This document shows positions 7,260 through 13,904 of a stretch of DNA of 15,860 nt, piece by piece. The position numbers and the translations under genes are program-made. Under the pieces are notes generated by a model that worked only from the letters and a program-made list of their open reading frames with translations, was not told the DNA's origin and did no database searches. Positions within the stretch are counted from its first letter, which is position 1. Each line of letters opens with the position of its first letter. Source of the stretch: an uncultured Eubacteriales bacterium (lineage in GTDB: Bacteria > Bacillota > Clostridia > Oscillospirales > Oscillospiraceae); assembly GCA_900549495.1 (NCBI GenBank), contig UROL01000024.1:1-15860 (forward strand), read 5' to 3'.

Positions 7260-10076
7260 TCAGAAATACACATCTCCATTGCCGGAATAATCGCCGTAGA
7301 TATTGCCGCCGCCTCCGCCGATGGTGCCGCCGCTGCCAAAATCATAGCTGCCGTCATCCGGGTAAATCACGCCTCCGTTGTTCCAGTTGTCCAGGCTGCC
7401 GTCCGGCGTGGTGGGGACATTGAGAATGGTGTCCTGATTGTGCATCTGGCAGGAGACGTAGGGCAGCCCCGCCAGATTGGTGGCAAAGCCGCCAAAGCCG
7501 TTCCAGGCCATGGGGTTGCCATAGTCGTCCACATAGTAGACATAGCCATCGGTGCCGTAGGCTGCATCCAGCCCCACCCGAAGTCCGGCGATGATGTCAT
7601 TTACCTCGCTCTGGGTCAAGCGAACCAGGGAGCGGCTTTCAATTACGGCATCCGGGAACATGCGGCAGTATTCCGTAGCCACGCCGCCGCCGGTGACGCA
7701 GTAATCCATCTGGATATGCTTGTCGCAGTACTCCGTGGGCACATCCTCGGGATAGCAGTTTACGGATACCACCCGGGCAATGCCCCGGGCATCCATACTA
7801 CAGGCGGGGGTTGCCAGCTTGCCGGAATCCAGGCAGATGCTCACATTGGTGAAGGCATTGCCGTTGTAGAGCCCCACCTGGGGCAGGCCGTTGTGGATGG
7901 GCTGCATTACCATTTTCCACAGGCGGGCAGCAGGGTTGGCATAGTTATTGGTCAGATAAATCTGCTCCGGCTGGTTGTAGCCGCACCAGACCGCCGCCGT
8001 GTAATACTTGGTATAGCCAACAAACCAACGATCCCGGTTGCTGGAGGTGGTGCCGGTCTTACCGGCAATGTTCTGGCCGGGGAACACTGCCACACCGCCG
8101 GTGCCGTTGTTGGCTGCGTTGTACAGGCAGTAGTTCATATAGTCCACGGTTTTGTCGCTGAGAATTTTATTGGACTCCTGCTGATTGTCCAGGACGATTT
8201 GGCCGTCGCTATTGTACACCTTGGTATAGGTGCGGGAGGTGCGAATAACGCCGTTGTTGGCGAAGGTGGCAAAGGCAGTGGACATCTCCCGGACGGTGGA
8301 TCCCACGGTCAGTGCCCCCAGGGCCAGAGGTGCTATGGCAATATCGGACATGGCAGTGCCGTTGGAGGACACATAGTTGTCCACCAGGTAATTCTGCCGG
8401 AAATTGTTCTTTGCGAAGCTGAAGCCGTAATCCGTGCCCATCTGATTCAGGACGTTGGCGGAAACGGCATTGATGGAGGACATAACGCCCTGGAAAATCG
8501 TCCGGGAGTAGTTGTAGACCCGGCTGTCGTTTTTGGGCCAGGCACCGCCATTGTAGGTCAGGGGCAAATCCCGGATAACTGTGGCAGGGCTGAATCCGCC
8601 CTTTTCAAAGGCAGGGGCATAGACGGACAGGGGCTTCTGGGCCGAACCGGTCTGGAGTTTTGCCTGGGTAGCCTTGTTATAGGCGAAGAAATCCGTCTTC
8701 TCCCCTACGCCGCCGGCCAGGGCCACAATATCTCCGGTGGAATTGTCGATTACCACAATGCCGGACTGTAGCTGCTGGGTGCTTCTGGTGGTGGGGATGT
8801 TGTTCAGGTCCGTATAAATGGCATCCACCTGATTCTGGACATCCAAATCCAGGGTGGTATAGATATGATAGCCGCCCTTTTGAATTTTCTCCAGGTAATA
8901 GTTCCGGGCGGTCTGGTCCATGTTATCCCACACGAAGCCGTCCTGCAGAGCCATGTCGGCTGCCACATCCAGAATCACCGTATCCACAAACCAGCTGTAG
9001 ATATGCTGGGAGGCATTCTGGCTGACGGAGGTCTGATTGCCGCACCGGGGGCAGAAATACAGGTCACCCTGGCGGGCATAGGTGCTCACTGTGCCGCCAT
9101 AGCTACAGTTGTCGCACACAGCCCAGCGATCCTGGTCGTCGATGCCATCCTTGAACACCAGGGGCTGATTGTAGGCCTTGATATACTCCTCGTCCGTCAG
9201 ATAGCCCTGGTTCAGCATTTCGCTCAGTACGCTTTCCTGACGGTAGCGGTTGCGCTGCTGGCCGTTGCGCATTTCCCCCTTGTACATGTAGACACTGGTG
9301 GAATAGGGGTTGAACAGCGAAGGGTTATTGGTAATGCTGATTAAGCTGGCGCACTCTGCCACGGTAAGGCTCTGGAGCTCCTTGCCGAAATAGGCGGCAG
9401 CTGCGGATTTGACACCGTAGCAGCCCTTGCCCAGATAAATCCGGTTCAGATACTCCTTCATGATAACGTCTTTGTCGTATTCCTTTTCCAGCAGCTGGGC
9501 ACGGAAAATCTCCATCACCTTACGCTGGACGGTAATGCTCTTCTCGTCGGTGGTGTTTTTCACCAGCTGCTGGGTGATGGTAGAGCCGCCGAACTGGGAG
9601 TCGCCGCCGAAGAACATATTGGCGCAGGCCTTTACAGTGGTAATCCAGTCCACGCCCTGATGCTCGTAGAAGCGCTTGTCTTCAATGGCCACGGTGGCAT
9701 CCACCAGCGCCTGGGGGATTTCATCCCAGGAGGCCGGCTGCCGGTCGGTGGTGGTATAAATCTGCTGAAGAAGCTGAATATTCCCATCGTTGTCCACATA
9801 ATGGACATAGGAGGTCTTTTCAATGTCGTAGTCCTCATAAGACCAGTTCTGGGCTTCCTTCAGAATGTCATTTTGAAGGTATTCCGCAAGGGCACCCACG
9901 AACACAATGGCGCTGATCATGCAAATCAGCAGGACGGTGGCTGCTGCGCCCAGGGCAATCTTTGCGGCGGAAAACAAGGTGGAGCCCAGGGTGTATATCA
10001 GCTTCACCGTCCAATGGGGGTTCCACTCCTGACGAATCTTCTTTCTCCGTCTGCTGTTTTGTTCTTGGTTTGCCAT
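7260..10076 (-). CDS. Class A penicillin-binding protein (PBP1A-type transglycosylase/transpeptidase) with Cys4 insert
   Basis: A 938-residue bifunctional peptidoglycan synthase. A basic cytoplasmic N terminus is followed by one transmembrane helix (about 38-65). The GT51 transglycosylase has EDKRFYEHQGVD (132-143), GGSTITQQLVKN (163-174) and the RKVxE region (185 onward). The transpeptidase has catalytic S478 in SAQK (478-481), SIN (534-536) and KTGT (673-676). Between the two domains lies a Cys4 cluster (C321-x2-C324 and C342-x2-C345) with the spacing of a zinc ribbon, which is unusual in an extracellular protein. The C-terminal region has further cysteines (C748, C759, C774, C784, C793, C804) and ends in a Gly/Asp/Asn-rich tail. 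The ATG start has GGAGG seven bases upstream. Confidence 0.95.
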   Translation of the reverse strand: MANQEQNSRRRKKIRQEWNPHWTVKLIYTLGSTLFSAAKIALGAAATVLLICMISAIVFVGALAEYLQNDILKEAQNWSYEDYDIEKTSYVHYVDNDGNIQLLQQIYTTTDRQPASWDEIPQALVDATVAIEDKRFYEHQGVDWITTVKACANMFFGGDSQFGGSTITQQLVKNTTDEKSITVQRKVMEIFRAQLLEKEYDKDVIMKEYLNRIYLGKGCYGVKSAAAAYFGKELQSLTVAECASLISITNNPSLFNPYSTSVYMYKGEMRNGQQRNRYRQESVLSEMLNQGYLTDEEYIKAYNQPLVFKDGIDDQDRWAVCDNCSYGGTVSTYARQGDLYFCPRCGNQTSVSQNASQHIYSWFVDTVILDVAADMALQDGFVWDNMDQTARNYYLEKIQKGGYHIYTTLDLDVQNQVDAIYTDLNNIPTTRSTQQLQSGIVVIDNSTGDIVALAGGVGEKTDFFAYNKATQAKLQTGSAQKPLSVYAPAFEKGGFSPATVIRDLPLTYNGGAWPKNDSRVYNYSRTIFQGVMSSINAVSANVLNQMGTDYGFSFAKNNFRQNYLVDNYVSSNGTAMSDIAIAPLALGALTVGSTVREMSTAFATFANNGVIRTSRTYTKVYNSDGQIVLDNQQESNKILSDKTVDYMNYCLYNAANNGTGGVAVFPGQNIAGKTGTTSSNRDRWFVGYTKYYTAAVWCGYNQPEQIYLTNNYANPAARLWKMVMQPIHNGLPQVGLYNGNAFTNVSICLDSGKLATPACSMDARGIARVVSVNCYPEDVPTEYCDKHIQMDYCVTGGGVATEYCRMFPDAVIESRSLVRLTQSEVNDIIAGLRVGLDAAYGTDGYVYYVDDYGNPMAWNGFGGFATNLAGLPYVSCQMHNQDTILNVPTTPDGSLDNWNNGGVIYPDDGSYDFGSGGTIGGGGGNIYGDYSGNGDVYF

Positions 10077-10093
10077 TTGATAACCTCCGAAAC

Positions 10094-10113
10094 TCCGGCA
10101 GCCAACTGCCGGA
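10094..10113 (-). promoter_or_regulatory. Leader hairpin next to the PBP ribosome binding site
   Basis: A perfect 8-bp stem (10094-10101 with 10106-10113) with a 4-base loop lies six bases upstream of the GGAGG of the PBP gene. There is no T tract, so it is not a terminator. It may affect translation or mRNA stability. Confidence 0.5.
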
Positions 10114-10131
10114 ATGGAATCGTACTATTTT

Positions 10132-10160
10132 TGCAGCGCATAGTTCCCGACTATGCTGCA
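10132..10160 (-). promoter_or_regulatory. Long imperfect palindrome over the PBP transcription start
   Basis: Arms TGCAG..CATAGT and ACTATG..CTGCA give 11 bp with a 2-base bulge and a 5-base centre. The core is CATAGT-N5-ACTATG. It begins a few bases after the -10 box, so it could be an operator for a dimeric regulator or a 5'-end hairpin that stabilises the mRNA. Which of these it is cannot be told from sequence. Confidence 0.5.
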
Positions 10161-10164
10161 TAGG

Positions 10165-10173
10165 ATTATAACA
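10165..10173 (-). promoter_or_regulatory. Extended -10 promoter of the PBP gene
   Basis: On the minus strand TGTTATAAT (10173-10165) is a perfect extended -10 (TGnTATAAT). The -35 region 17 bases upstream (TTTCGT) is poor, as is usual for extended -10 promoters. It would start transcription near 10158 and give a leader of about 80 bases. Confidence 0.75.
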
Positions 10174-10198
10174 TAATGATGCCCAAAACGAAAGACCT

Positions 10199-10217
10199 AA
10201 TTTATGAATTATCCTTA
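10199..10217. repeat. 19-base AT-rich repeat, copy 2
   Basis: Matches 2986-3004 at 18 of 19 positions. It is upstream of the PBP promoter. The adjoining 11 bases TCCTTAAATTC (10212-10222) also occur at 12784-12794 between the twin terminators, so a loose family of intergenic AT-rich motifs is possible. Confidence 0.35.
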
Positions 10218-10349
10218 AATTCAGGAAATAATGCCGATATCGGCTTCCCGGTATTGGAAAAGGGCCTGCGGCGTTATTTCTTGTATACTTTAATATATTC
10301 TCCCATTCCCTTCCCTGTCGGCTTTGTTTAGTTTGTGCAATATTGACTA

Positions 10350-10378
10350 TTGATTTTGCCGGGCGGGCAGGTTAGAAT
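10350..10378 (+). promoter_or_regulatory. Sigma-A-type promoter of the DUF1292 gene (and probably the 6S RNA)
   Basis: TTGATT (10350-10355), a 17-base spacer and TAGAAT (10373-10378), each close to the TTGACA/TATAAT consensus, lie just upstream of the ribosome binding site GGAGG (10394-10398). The leader would be only about 20 bases. Confidence 0.7.
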
Positions 10379-10404
10379 ACCAGTAAAGAGTTTGGAGGTG
10401 CGTT

Positions 10405-10680
10405 ATGGCAGACGAGTACGGCTCTGATTTTATCACCATCACCGACGAGGATGGAAACGAATATGAGCTGGAAGTCCTCTCCACCGTGGAGTACAACGGC
10501 GAGAGCTACTTGGCTGTTATCCCGGCAGACAGCGAGGATGGGAGTGACCTAGAGGTCAGCATTTTGAAGTCCTCTGACGAGGACGGAGAGCCCATGCTGT
10601 GTGCAGTCGAGGACGAGGCCGAACTCCAGGCGGTGTACGACCTGATTATGGATTCCCTCTACGAGGAGGAATCGGAGTAA
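10405..10680 (+). CDS. DUF1292 family protein (YrzB-like), small acidic protein
   Basis: A 91-residue, very acidic, cytoplasmic protein with no membrane segment. The opening ITITDEDGNEYELEVL, the central YNGESYLAVIPAD stretch and the closing EDEAELQAVYDLI match the DUF1292 family, found across Firmicutes and often near alaS, ireB and ruvX. The function is unknown. ATG start, GGAGG six bases upstream, and a promoter at 10350-10378. Its stop codon is followed within a few bases by a structured RNA that I read as 6S RNA, with no terminator between, so the two may share a transcript. Confidence 0.9.
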   Translation: MADEYGSDFITITDEDGNEYELEVLSTVEYNGESYLAVIPADSEDGSDLEVSILKSSDEDGEPMLCAVEDEAELQAVYDLIMDSLYEEESE

Positions 10681-10683
10681 ACG

Positions 10684-10880
10684 CTTCCTGCTTGGTGCGA
10701 GTGCGTCCTTTTGGACCCACATTTTTTCAACGGGATGTTAGACTTCACGGCTGGATTGCAGACCTCCCGCCCACGCACAGACGTTGGGTGGACGCTGGGA
10801 GCAGAGAAGGTCATGAGCGGCAGCCCACCTGCCATTTCGTGCAGGTCATAATTGGACGTGCTTCGGCTAAAGCGGGGTTT
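10684..10880 (+). ncRNA. ssrS: 6S RNA (candidate), regulator of sigma-A RNA polymerase
   Basis: There is no coding gene here, but the sequence folds as a rod with the 6S layout. Outer stem: CCTGCTT (10687-10693) with AAGCGGG (10870-10876). Closing stem: GTGCGTCC (10701-10708) with GGACGTGC (10854-10861). Then comes a large asymmetric central bubble whose 5' side is mostly unpaired (about 10709-10748) and whose 3' side holds a small hairpin (10827-10832 with 10841-10846). The terminal arm pairs GGCTG (10749-10753) with CAGCC (10821-10825), GACC (10761-10764) with GGTC (10809-10812), TCCC (10765-10768) with GGGA (10797-10800), and CCAC (10771-10774) with GTGG (10788-10791). Length near 200 and an own terminator also fit. 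6S RNA mimics an open promoter and holds housekeeping RNA polymerase in stationary phase. The folding was done by eye; the family call rests on architecture and the TTCCTGC start. Confidence 0.72.
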
Positions 10881-10882
10881 GG

Positions 10883-10917
10883 CATGGGGGTTTCGGCCCC
10901 CATGTTTTTCTTTTTTT
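10883..10917 (+). terminator. Strong intrinsic terminator after the 6S-like RNA
   Basis: CATGGGGG (10883-10890), a 6-base loop and CCCCCATG (10897-10904) are followed by five T, one C and seven T (10905-10917). It ends the DUF1292/6S transcript before the foldase promoter. Confidence 0.95.
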
Positions 10918-10991
10918 GTGACCCTGTCCTCTGGAATCCAGATTTTTCCCCTGCGCTCTGTCCATTTATGGATTTTTAACAAATTTGCTAC

Positions 10992-11020
10992 TTGCAAGCC
11001 GGTGAAAAATGAATTATAAT
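10992..11020 (+). promoter_or_regulatory. Sigma-A-type promoter of the foldase gene
   Basis: TTGCAA (10992-10997), a 17-base spacer and a perfect TATAAT (11015-11020). Transcription would begin near 11027, giving a leader of about 75 bases. Confidence 0.85.
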
Positions 11021-11029
11021 GTACTGGTC

Positions 11030-11066
11030 TGTTTGTAGGCTTTCCTTCGAGAAGCAAATACAAACA
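11030..11066 (+). promoter_or_regulatory. Hairpin at the 5' end of the foldase mRNA
   Basis: TGTTTGTA (11030-11037) pairs perfectly with TACAAACA (11059-11066). Inside, GCTTTC (11039-11044) pairs with GAGAAGC (11049-11055) with one bulged G and a CTTC loop. The stem has about 14 bp and starts at or just after the predicted transcription start. No T tract follows. It could stabilise the mRNA or respond to a regulator. Confidence 0.55.
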
Positions 11067-11100
11067 AATCGAACAAGGAACAATGAGAGGAAATGATTTC

Positions 11101-12723
11101 ATGAGTGCATCCAAAAAGAAGAAGCTACGCTCCGAAGGCACCGAGAAGCTGACCGAGCGCCAGCTCAACGAACAGAAAGAAGCCAAAAAGCTCAAGCTAT
11201 ACAGCATCGCTTTTGTGGTGGTGCTGGTGGTGCTGATTGCCATTGCCATTAGCGTGGGCATCCGCCGCTCCATCGAGGCCAGTGGCACCCACGAGAAAAA
11301 CACCGTGGCCGCAACGATTGGCGAGCATTCCCTGAGCAACGCCGAGTTGAGCTACTACTACATCGACTACGTCAACAACTATGTCAACACCTATGGCAAC
11401 TACCTGTCTATGTTCGGCCTGAACACCTCCGAGTCCCTGGACAAGCAGGTATACAATGAAGAGACCGGCGAGACCTGGGCCGACAACTTCATCAAGGAAT
11501 CCACCAACTCCGCCCAATCCGTCCTGGCTATGGCCGATGCCGCAGAGGCCGAGGGCTACACCCTGCCCGAGGATACCCAGGCACAGGTGGATTTGATGGG
11601 CCACAACCTGGATTCCTACGCAAAGATGTACGGCTACTCCAATGCCGATGCCTTCCTGAAGGCACAGTACGGCAACGGCGCCTCCAAGGACAGCTATCTG
11701 GCCTACTACACCCGCAACCTGCTGGCAAGCTCCTACCGGACCGCACATCAGGACAGCCTGACCTATACCGATGCCCAGATTCGCGAGGCCGACAGCAAGG
11801 ATCCCTCCAAGTACTCTTCCTATAGCTTCGCTCAGTATCACATTCCTGTCTCCAAGTTCCTCACCGGCGGTACCACCGCCGAGGACGGCACCACCACCTA
11901 TACCGCCGAAGAGCGTGCCGCTGCTGTTGCCGCCGCCAAGGAAGCCATTGCTCCCCTGACCGAGGCCACCAACCTGGAAGAGCTGAACGCTGCCATTGCC
12001 GCCATGAGCATTAACGAAGGCACCGAAGCCTCTGCCACCATCTACACCGACCAGGCCAAGGGCAACATCAATACCTACCTGACCGAGTGGGTAACGGATG
12101 CCTCCCGTCAGGAGAATGACGTGACCTGCATTGAGATTCCCAACACCGTCAAGGACGAAAACGGCGACGACCTGGATACCGTGACTGCCTTCTATGTGGT
12201 GCTCTACACCGGTAAGAATGACAACGAGACCAAGCTGGTCAATGTGCGTCACATTCTCATCGGCTTCTCCGGTGAGAAGCAGGAAGACGGCACCTACTCC
12301 GACGAGGTAAAGGAAGCCGCCCTGGCCAGCGCCCAGGAGGTGCTGCAGGAGTGGAAGGATGGCGACGCCACCGAGGATAGCTTTGCAGAGCTGGCCAAGA
12401 CCAAGTCCACCGACACCGGCTCCAGCGCCGAAGGCGGCCTGTATGAGAATGTCTACCCCGGCCAGATGGTGCCCAACTTCAACAGCTGGTGCTTTGATGC
12501 CTCCCGGAAGCCCGGCGACACCGGCATTGTGGAGAGCACCTACGGCTACCATGTAATGTATTTCGTGGGCAACACCGAGCAGACCTATCGGGACTACCAA
12601 ATCACCAACGACCTGAGAACCGCCGATATGGAAACCTGGTTCCAGGGGCTGCTGGAGAACTACGCCATTACCATGGGCGACACCTCCTACATGCGAAAGA
12701 ACATCACCTTGTCCCGCAGCTGA
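11101..12723 (+). CDS. Membrane-anchored PpiC-type (parvulin) peptidylprolyl isomerase / foldase, PrsA-like
   Basis: A 540-residue extracytoplasmic folding factor. A Lys-rich cytoplasmic head is followed by one transmembrane helix (about 34-54). A long helical chaperone-like region follows, and a parvulin domain lies at about 380-490, with VRHILI at the start, FAELAKTKSTD, GGLYENVYPGQMVPNF, and PGDTGIVES-x-YGYHVMYF at its end. Parvulins isomerise X-Pro bonds in secreted proteins. Unlike classical PrsA there is no lipobox cysteine, so it is held by its helix. An ATG six codons upstream (11083) is possible. I chose 11101 because AGAGGA lies nine bases before it and MSASKKKK-type openings are usual for such proteins. 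It has its own promoter and ends in a strong terminator, so it is monocistronic. It may assist PBP folding outside the membrane (inference). Confidence 0.92.
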   Translation: MSASKKKKLRSEGTEKLTERQLNEQKEAKKLKLYSIAFVVVLVVLIAIAISVGIRRSIEASGTHEKNTVAATIGEHSLSNAELSYYYIDYVNNYVNTYGNYLSMFGLNTSESLDKQVYNEETGETWADNFIKESTNSAQSVLAMADAAEAEGYTLPEDTQAQVDLMGHNLDSYAKMYGYSNADAFLKAQYGNGASKDSYLAYYTRNLLASSYRTAHQDSLTYTDAQIREADSKDPSKYSSYSFAQYHIPVSKFLTGGTTAEDGTTTYTAEERAAAVAAAKEAIAPLTEATNLEELNAAIAAMSINEGTEASATIYTDQAKGNINTYLTEWVTDASRQENDVTCIEIPNTVKDENGDDLDTVTAFYVVLYTGKNDNETKLVNVRHILIGFSGEKQEDGTYSDEVKEAALASAQEVLQEWKDGDATEDSFAELAKTKSTDTGSSAEGGLYENVYPGQMVPNFNSWCFDASRKPGDTGIVESTYGYHVMYFVGNTEQTYRDYQITNDLRTADMETWFQGLLENYAITMGDTSYMRKNITLSRS

Positions 12724-12737
12724 TATCTGCACTTTTC

Positions 12738-12773
12738 AAAATCGGAGCCGTTTCCTGCGGCTCCGATTTTTTT
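12738..12773 (+). terminator. Intrinsic terminator of the foldase gene
   Basis: ATCGGAGCCG (12741-12750), a 7-base loop and CGGCTCCGAT (12758-12767), flanked by A residues on the left and a 7-T tract (12767-12773) on the right. It lies 14 bases after the stop codon. Confidence 0.95.
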
Positions 12774-12802
12774 AATCAGAGGTTCCTTAAATTCGCCTAT
12801 AG

Positions 12803-12838
12803 AAAAATCCCTTCGGTGCAAGTTCCGAAGGGATTTTT
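12803..12838. terminator. Bidirectional intrinsic terminator, mainly for the mreB operon
   Basis: A perfect 14-bp stem (12803-12816 with 12825-12838) with an 8-base loop. The outer five pairs are A-T, so each strand shows a 5-T tract. On the minus strand it lies 17 bases after the mreB-like stop codon and ends that operon. On the plus strand it backs up the foldase terminator. Confidence 0.9.
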
Positions 12839-12855
12839 GCTGTATTCTATTTGCT

Positions 12856-13899
12856 TTACCGGGCGTTCTTCATCATCCGGCGGCGGGCAATGTTAATGGG
12901 GCCCTCCTGCATATGGTTAATCCAGGTAAGGCTCTTTCCGCAGCCGTAGGCGGTGCAGGAATCCGGGTCGTCGGCCAGGATACAGGGGATGCCGGTTCGC
13001 TCGATTAGAAGCTCTGTAAAGCCCCAAATCTGGCTGCATCCACCGGTGAGGGTAATACCGGTTTCGGAAATATCGCTGACGAGCTCGGGGCTGGTCTGCT
13101 CCAGGACGGAGAGCACCTCGTCGGCAATCTGCCGGGCGGGGCGGCGCAGCACCTCGTAAATCTCGGTGGAGGTCAGGGTGACGGTTTTGGGCATACCGGT
13201 CTTGGCATCTCTGCCCTTGACGTTCATGGTCATTTCCTCCTGGCGGGGGTAGACCTGTCCAATCTGGATTTTGATTTCCTCTGCGGTGACCTCGCCAATG
13301 ACCACGCCGTACTGGCGGCGGACATAGCGGGCAATGGACTCGTCAAAGGAATCTCCTGCGATTTTCAAAGAGGAGGATACGGTAACGCCGTTCATACTCA
13401 GCACGGCAATATCCGTGGTGCCGCCGCCAATGTCTACCACCATATGTCCCTGGGTTCCCTTCAAATCCAGGCCTGCACCCAGTCCCGCAGCCAGGGGCTC
13501 CTCAATCAGGAACACTCTTCGGGCACCGGCTTCGATGGCAGCATTGATAACGCTGCGCTCCTCCACCTCGCTGACGCCGCTGGGAACGCTGATAACCACA
13601 CGGGGCTTGGGCGTGAAGATAGAGGCCTTGGTCGCCGTTTTGAACATCTCCTGGAGCATACGCACGGTCATCTCATGGTCGCAGATGACACCCTCCCGCA
13701 GAGGGCGCATAGCCACCACGTTGCCCGGGGTACGATTCAGCATATTTCTGGCGGCAGCGCCTACCTGGAGAATCTTTCCCGTGTTCCGGTCCAGGGCCAC
13801 AACGGCAGGCTCACGCACCACCAGGCCCTTGCCGTCGGCATAAATCAATACATTGGATGTACCCAGGTCTACGCCCAGGTCGTTAGAGAAAAACTGCAT
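12856..13899 (-). CDS. mreB: MreB-like actin-family cell shape protein (divergent paralogue)
   Basis: A 347-residue bacterial actin. MreB filaments under the membrane guide wall synthesis in rod-shaped cells. Nucleotide-binding motifs: phosphate-1 DLGTSN (11-16), phosphate-2 VVDIGGGTTDIAVLS (154-168), and the IEEPLAAGLGAG segment (132-143) with the usual catalytic glutamate. The adenosine motif reads LTGGCSQIWGF (284-294) rather than the common LTGGGALLRGLD type, so this may be an Mbl/MreBH-like or class-specific paralogue. mreC and mreD do not follow; the gene lies last in a recD2-comF-mreB cluster. A GTG three codons upstream directly follows the comF stop. I chose the ATG at 13899 because AGGTGA lies five bases before it and the N terminus then matches the short membrane-binding start of MreB proteins. 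Confidence 0.92.
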   Translation of the reverse strand: MQFFSNDLGVDLGTSNVLIYADGKGLVVREPAVVALDRNTGKILQVGAAARNMLNRTPGNVVAMRPLREGVICDHEMTVRMLQEMFKTATKASIFTPKPRVVISVPSGVSEVEERSVINAAIEAGARRVFLIEEPLAAGLGAGLDLKGTQGHMVVDIGGGTTDIAVLSMNGVTVSSSLKIAGDSFDESIARYVRRQYGVVIGEVTAEEIKIQIGQVYPRQEEMTMNVKGRDAKTGMPKTVTLTSTEIYEVLRRPARQIADEVLSVLEQTSPELVSDISETGITLTGGCSQIWGFTELLIERTGIPCILADDPDSCTAYGCGKSLTWINHMQEGPINIARRRMMKNAR

Positions 13900-13904
13900 A
13901 TCAT

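Larger units (their letters stand above)
10077..10404. other. Divergent intergenic region between the PBP and DUF1292 genes
   Basis: 328 bases without a gene. The left part holds the PBP leader hairpins and promoter. The right part holds the DUF1292 promoter and ribosome binding site. The AT-rich middle (about 10180-10345) contains copy 2 of the 19-base repeat, an inverted repeat TGAATT-N7-AATTCA (10205-10223) and a perfect 12-bp palindrome GCCGATATCGGC (10233-10244). I see no small reading frame or RNA gene in the middle. Confidence 0.6.

Noticed and set aside
7440..8771. Long plus-strand frame (about 443 codons) opposite the PBP
   Set aside because: Rich in Gly, His, Ile and Val with no motifs. 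It arises from the third-position GC bias of the PBP gene.
10928..10947. Second small hairpin with T5 (TCTGG-AAT-CCAGA) after the 6S terminator
   Set aside because: Only a 5-bp stem with a 3-base loop, and the much stronger terminator just upstream makes it redundant. Not supported as a separate feature.
10681..11082. RNase P RNA, tmRNA or SRP RNA as an alternative to 6S RNA
   Set aside because: I do not see the conserved RNase P cores (such as GAGGAAAGTCC), a tRNA-like end, or the SRP GGAAGG loop. The rod with a central bubble fits 6S better.
11197..12732. Gly/Val-rich minus-strand frame (about 511 codons) opposite the foldase
   Set aside because: Antisense to the PpiC gene, low complexity, no ribosome binding site, and it starts inside the foldase terminator region.
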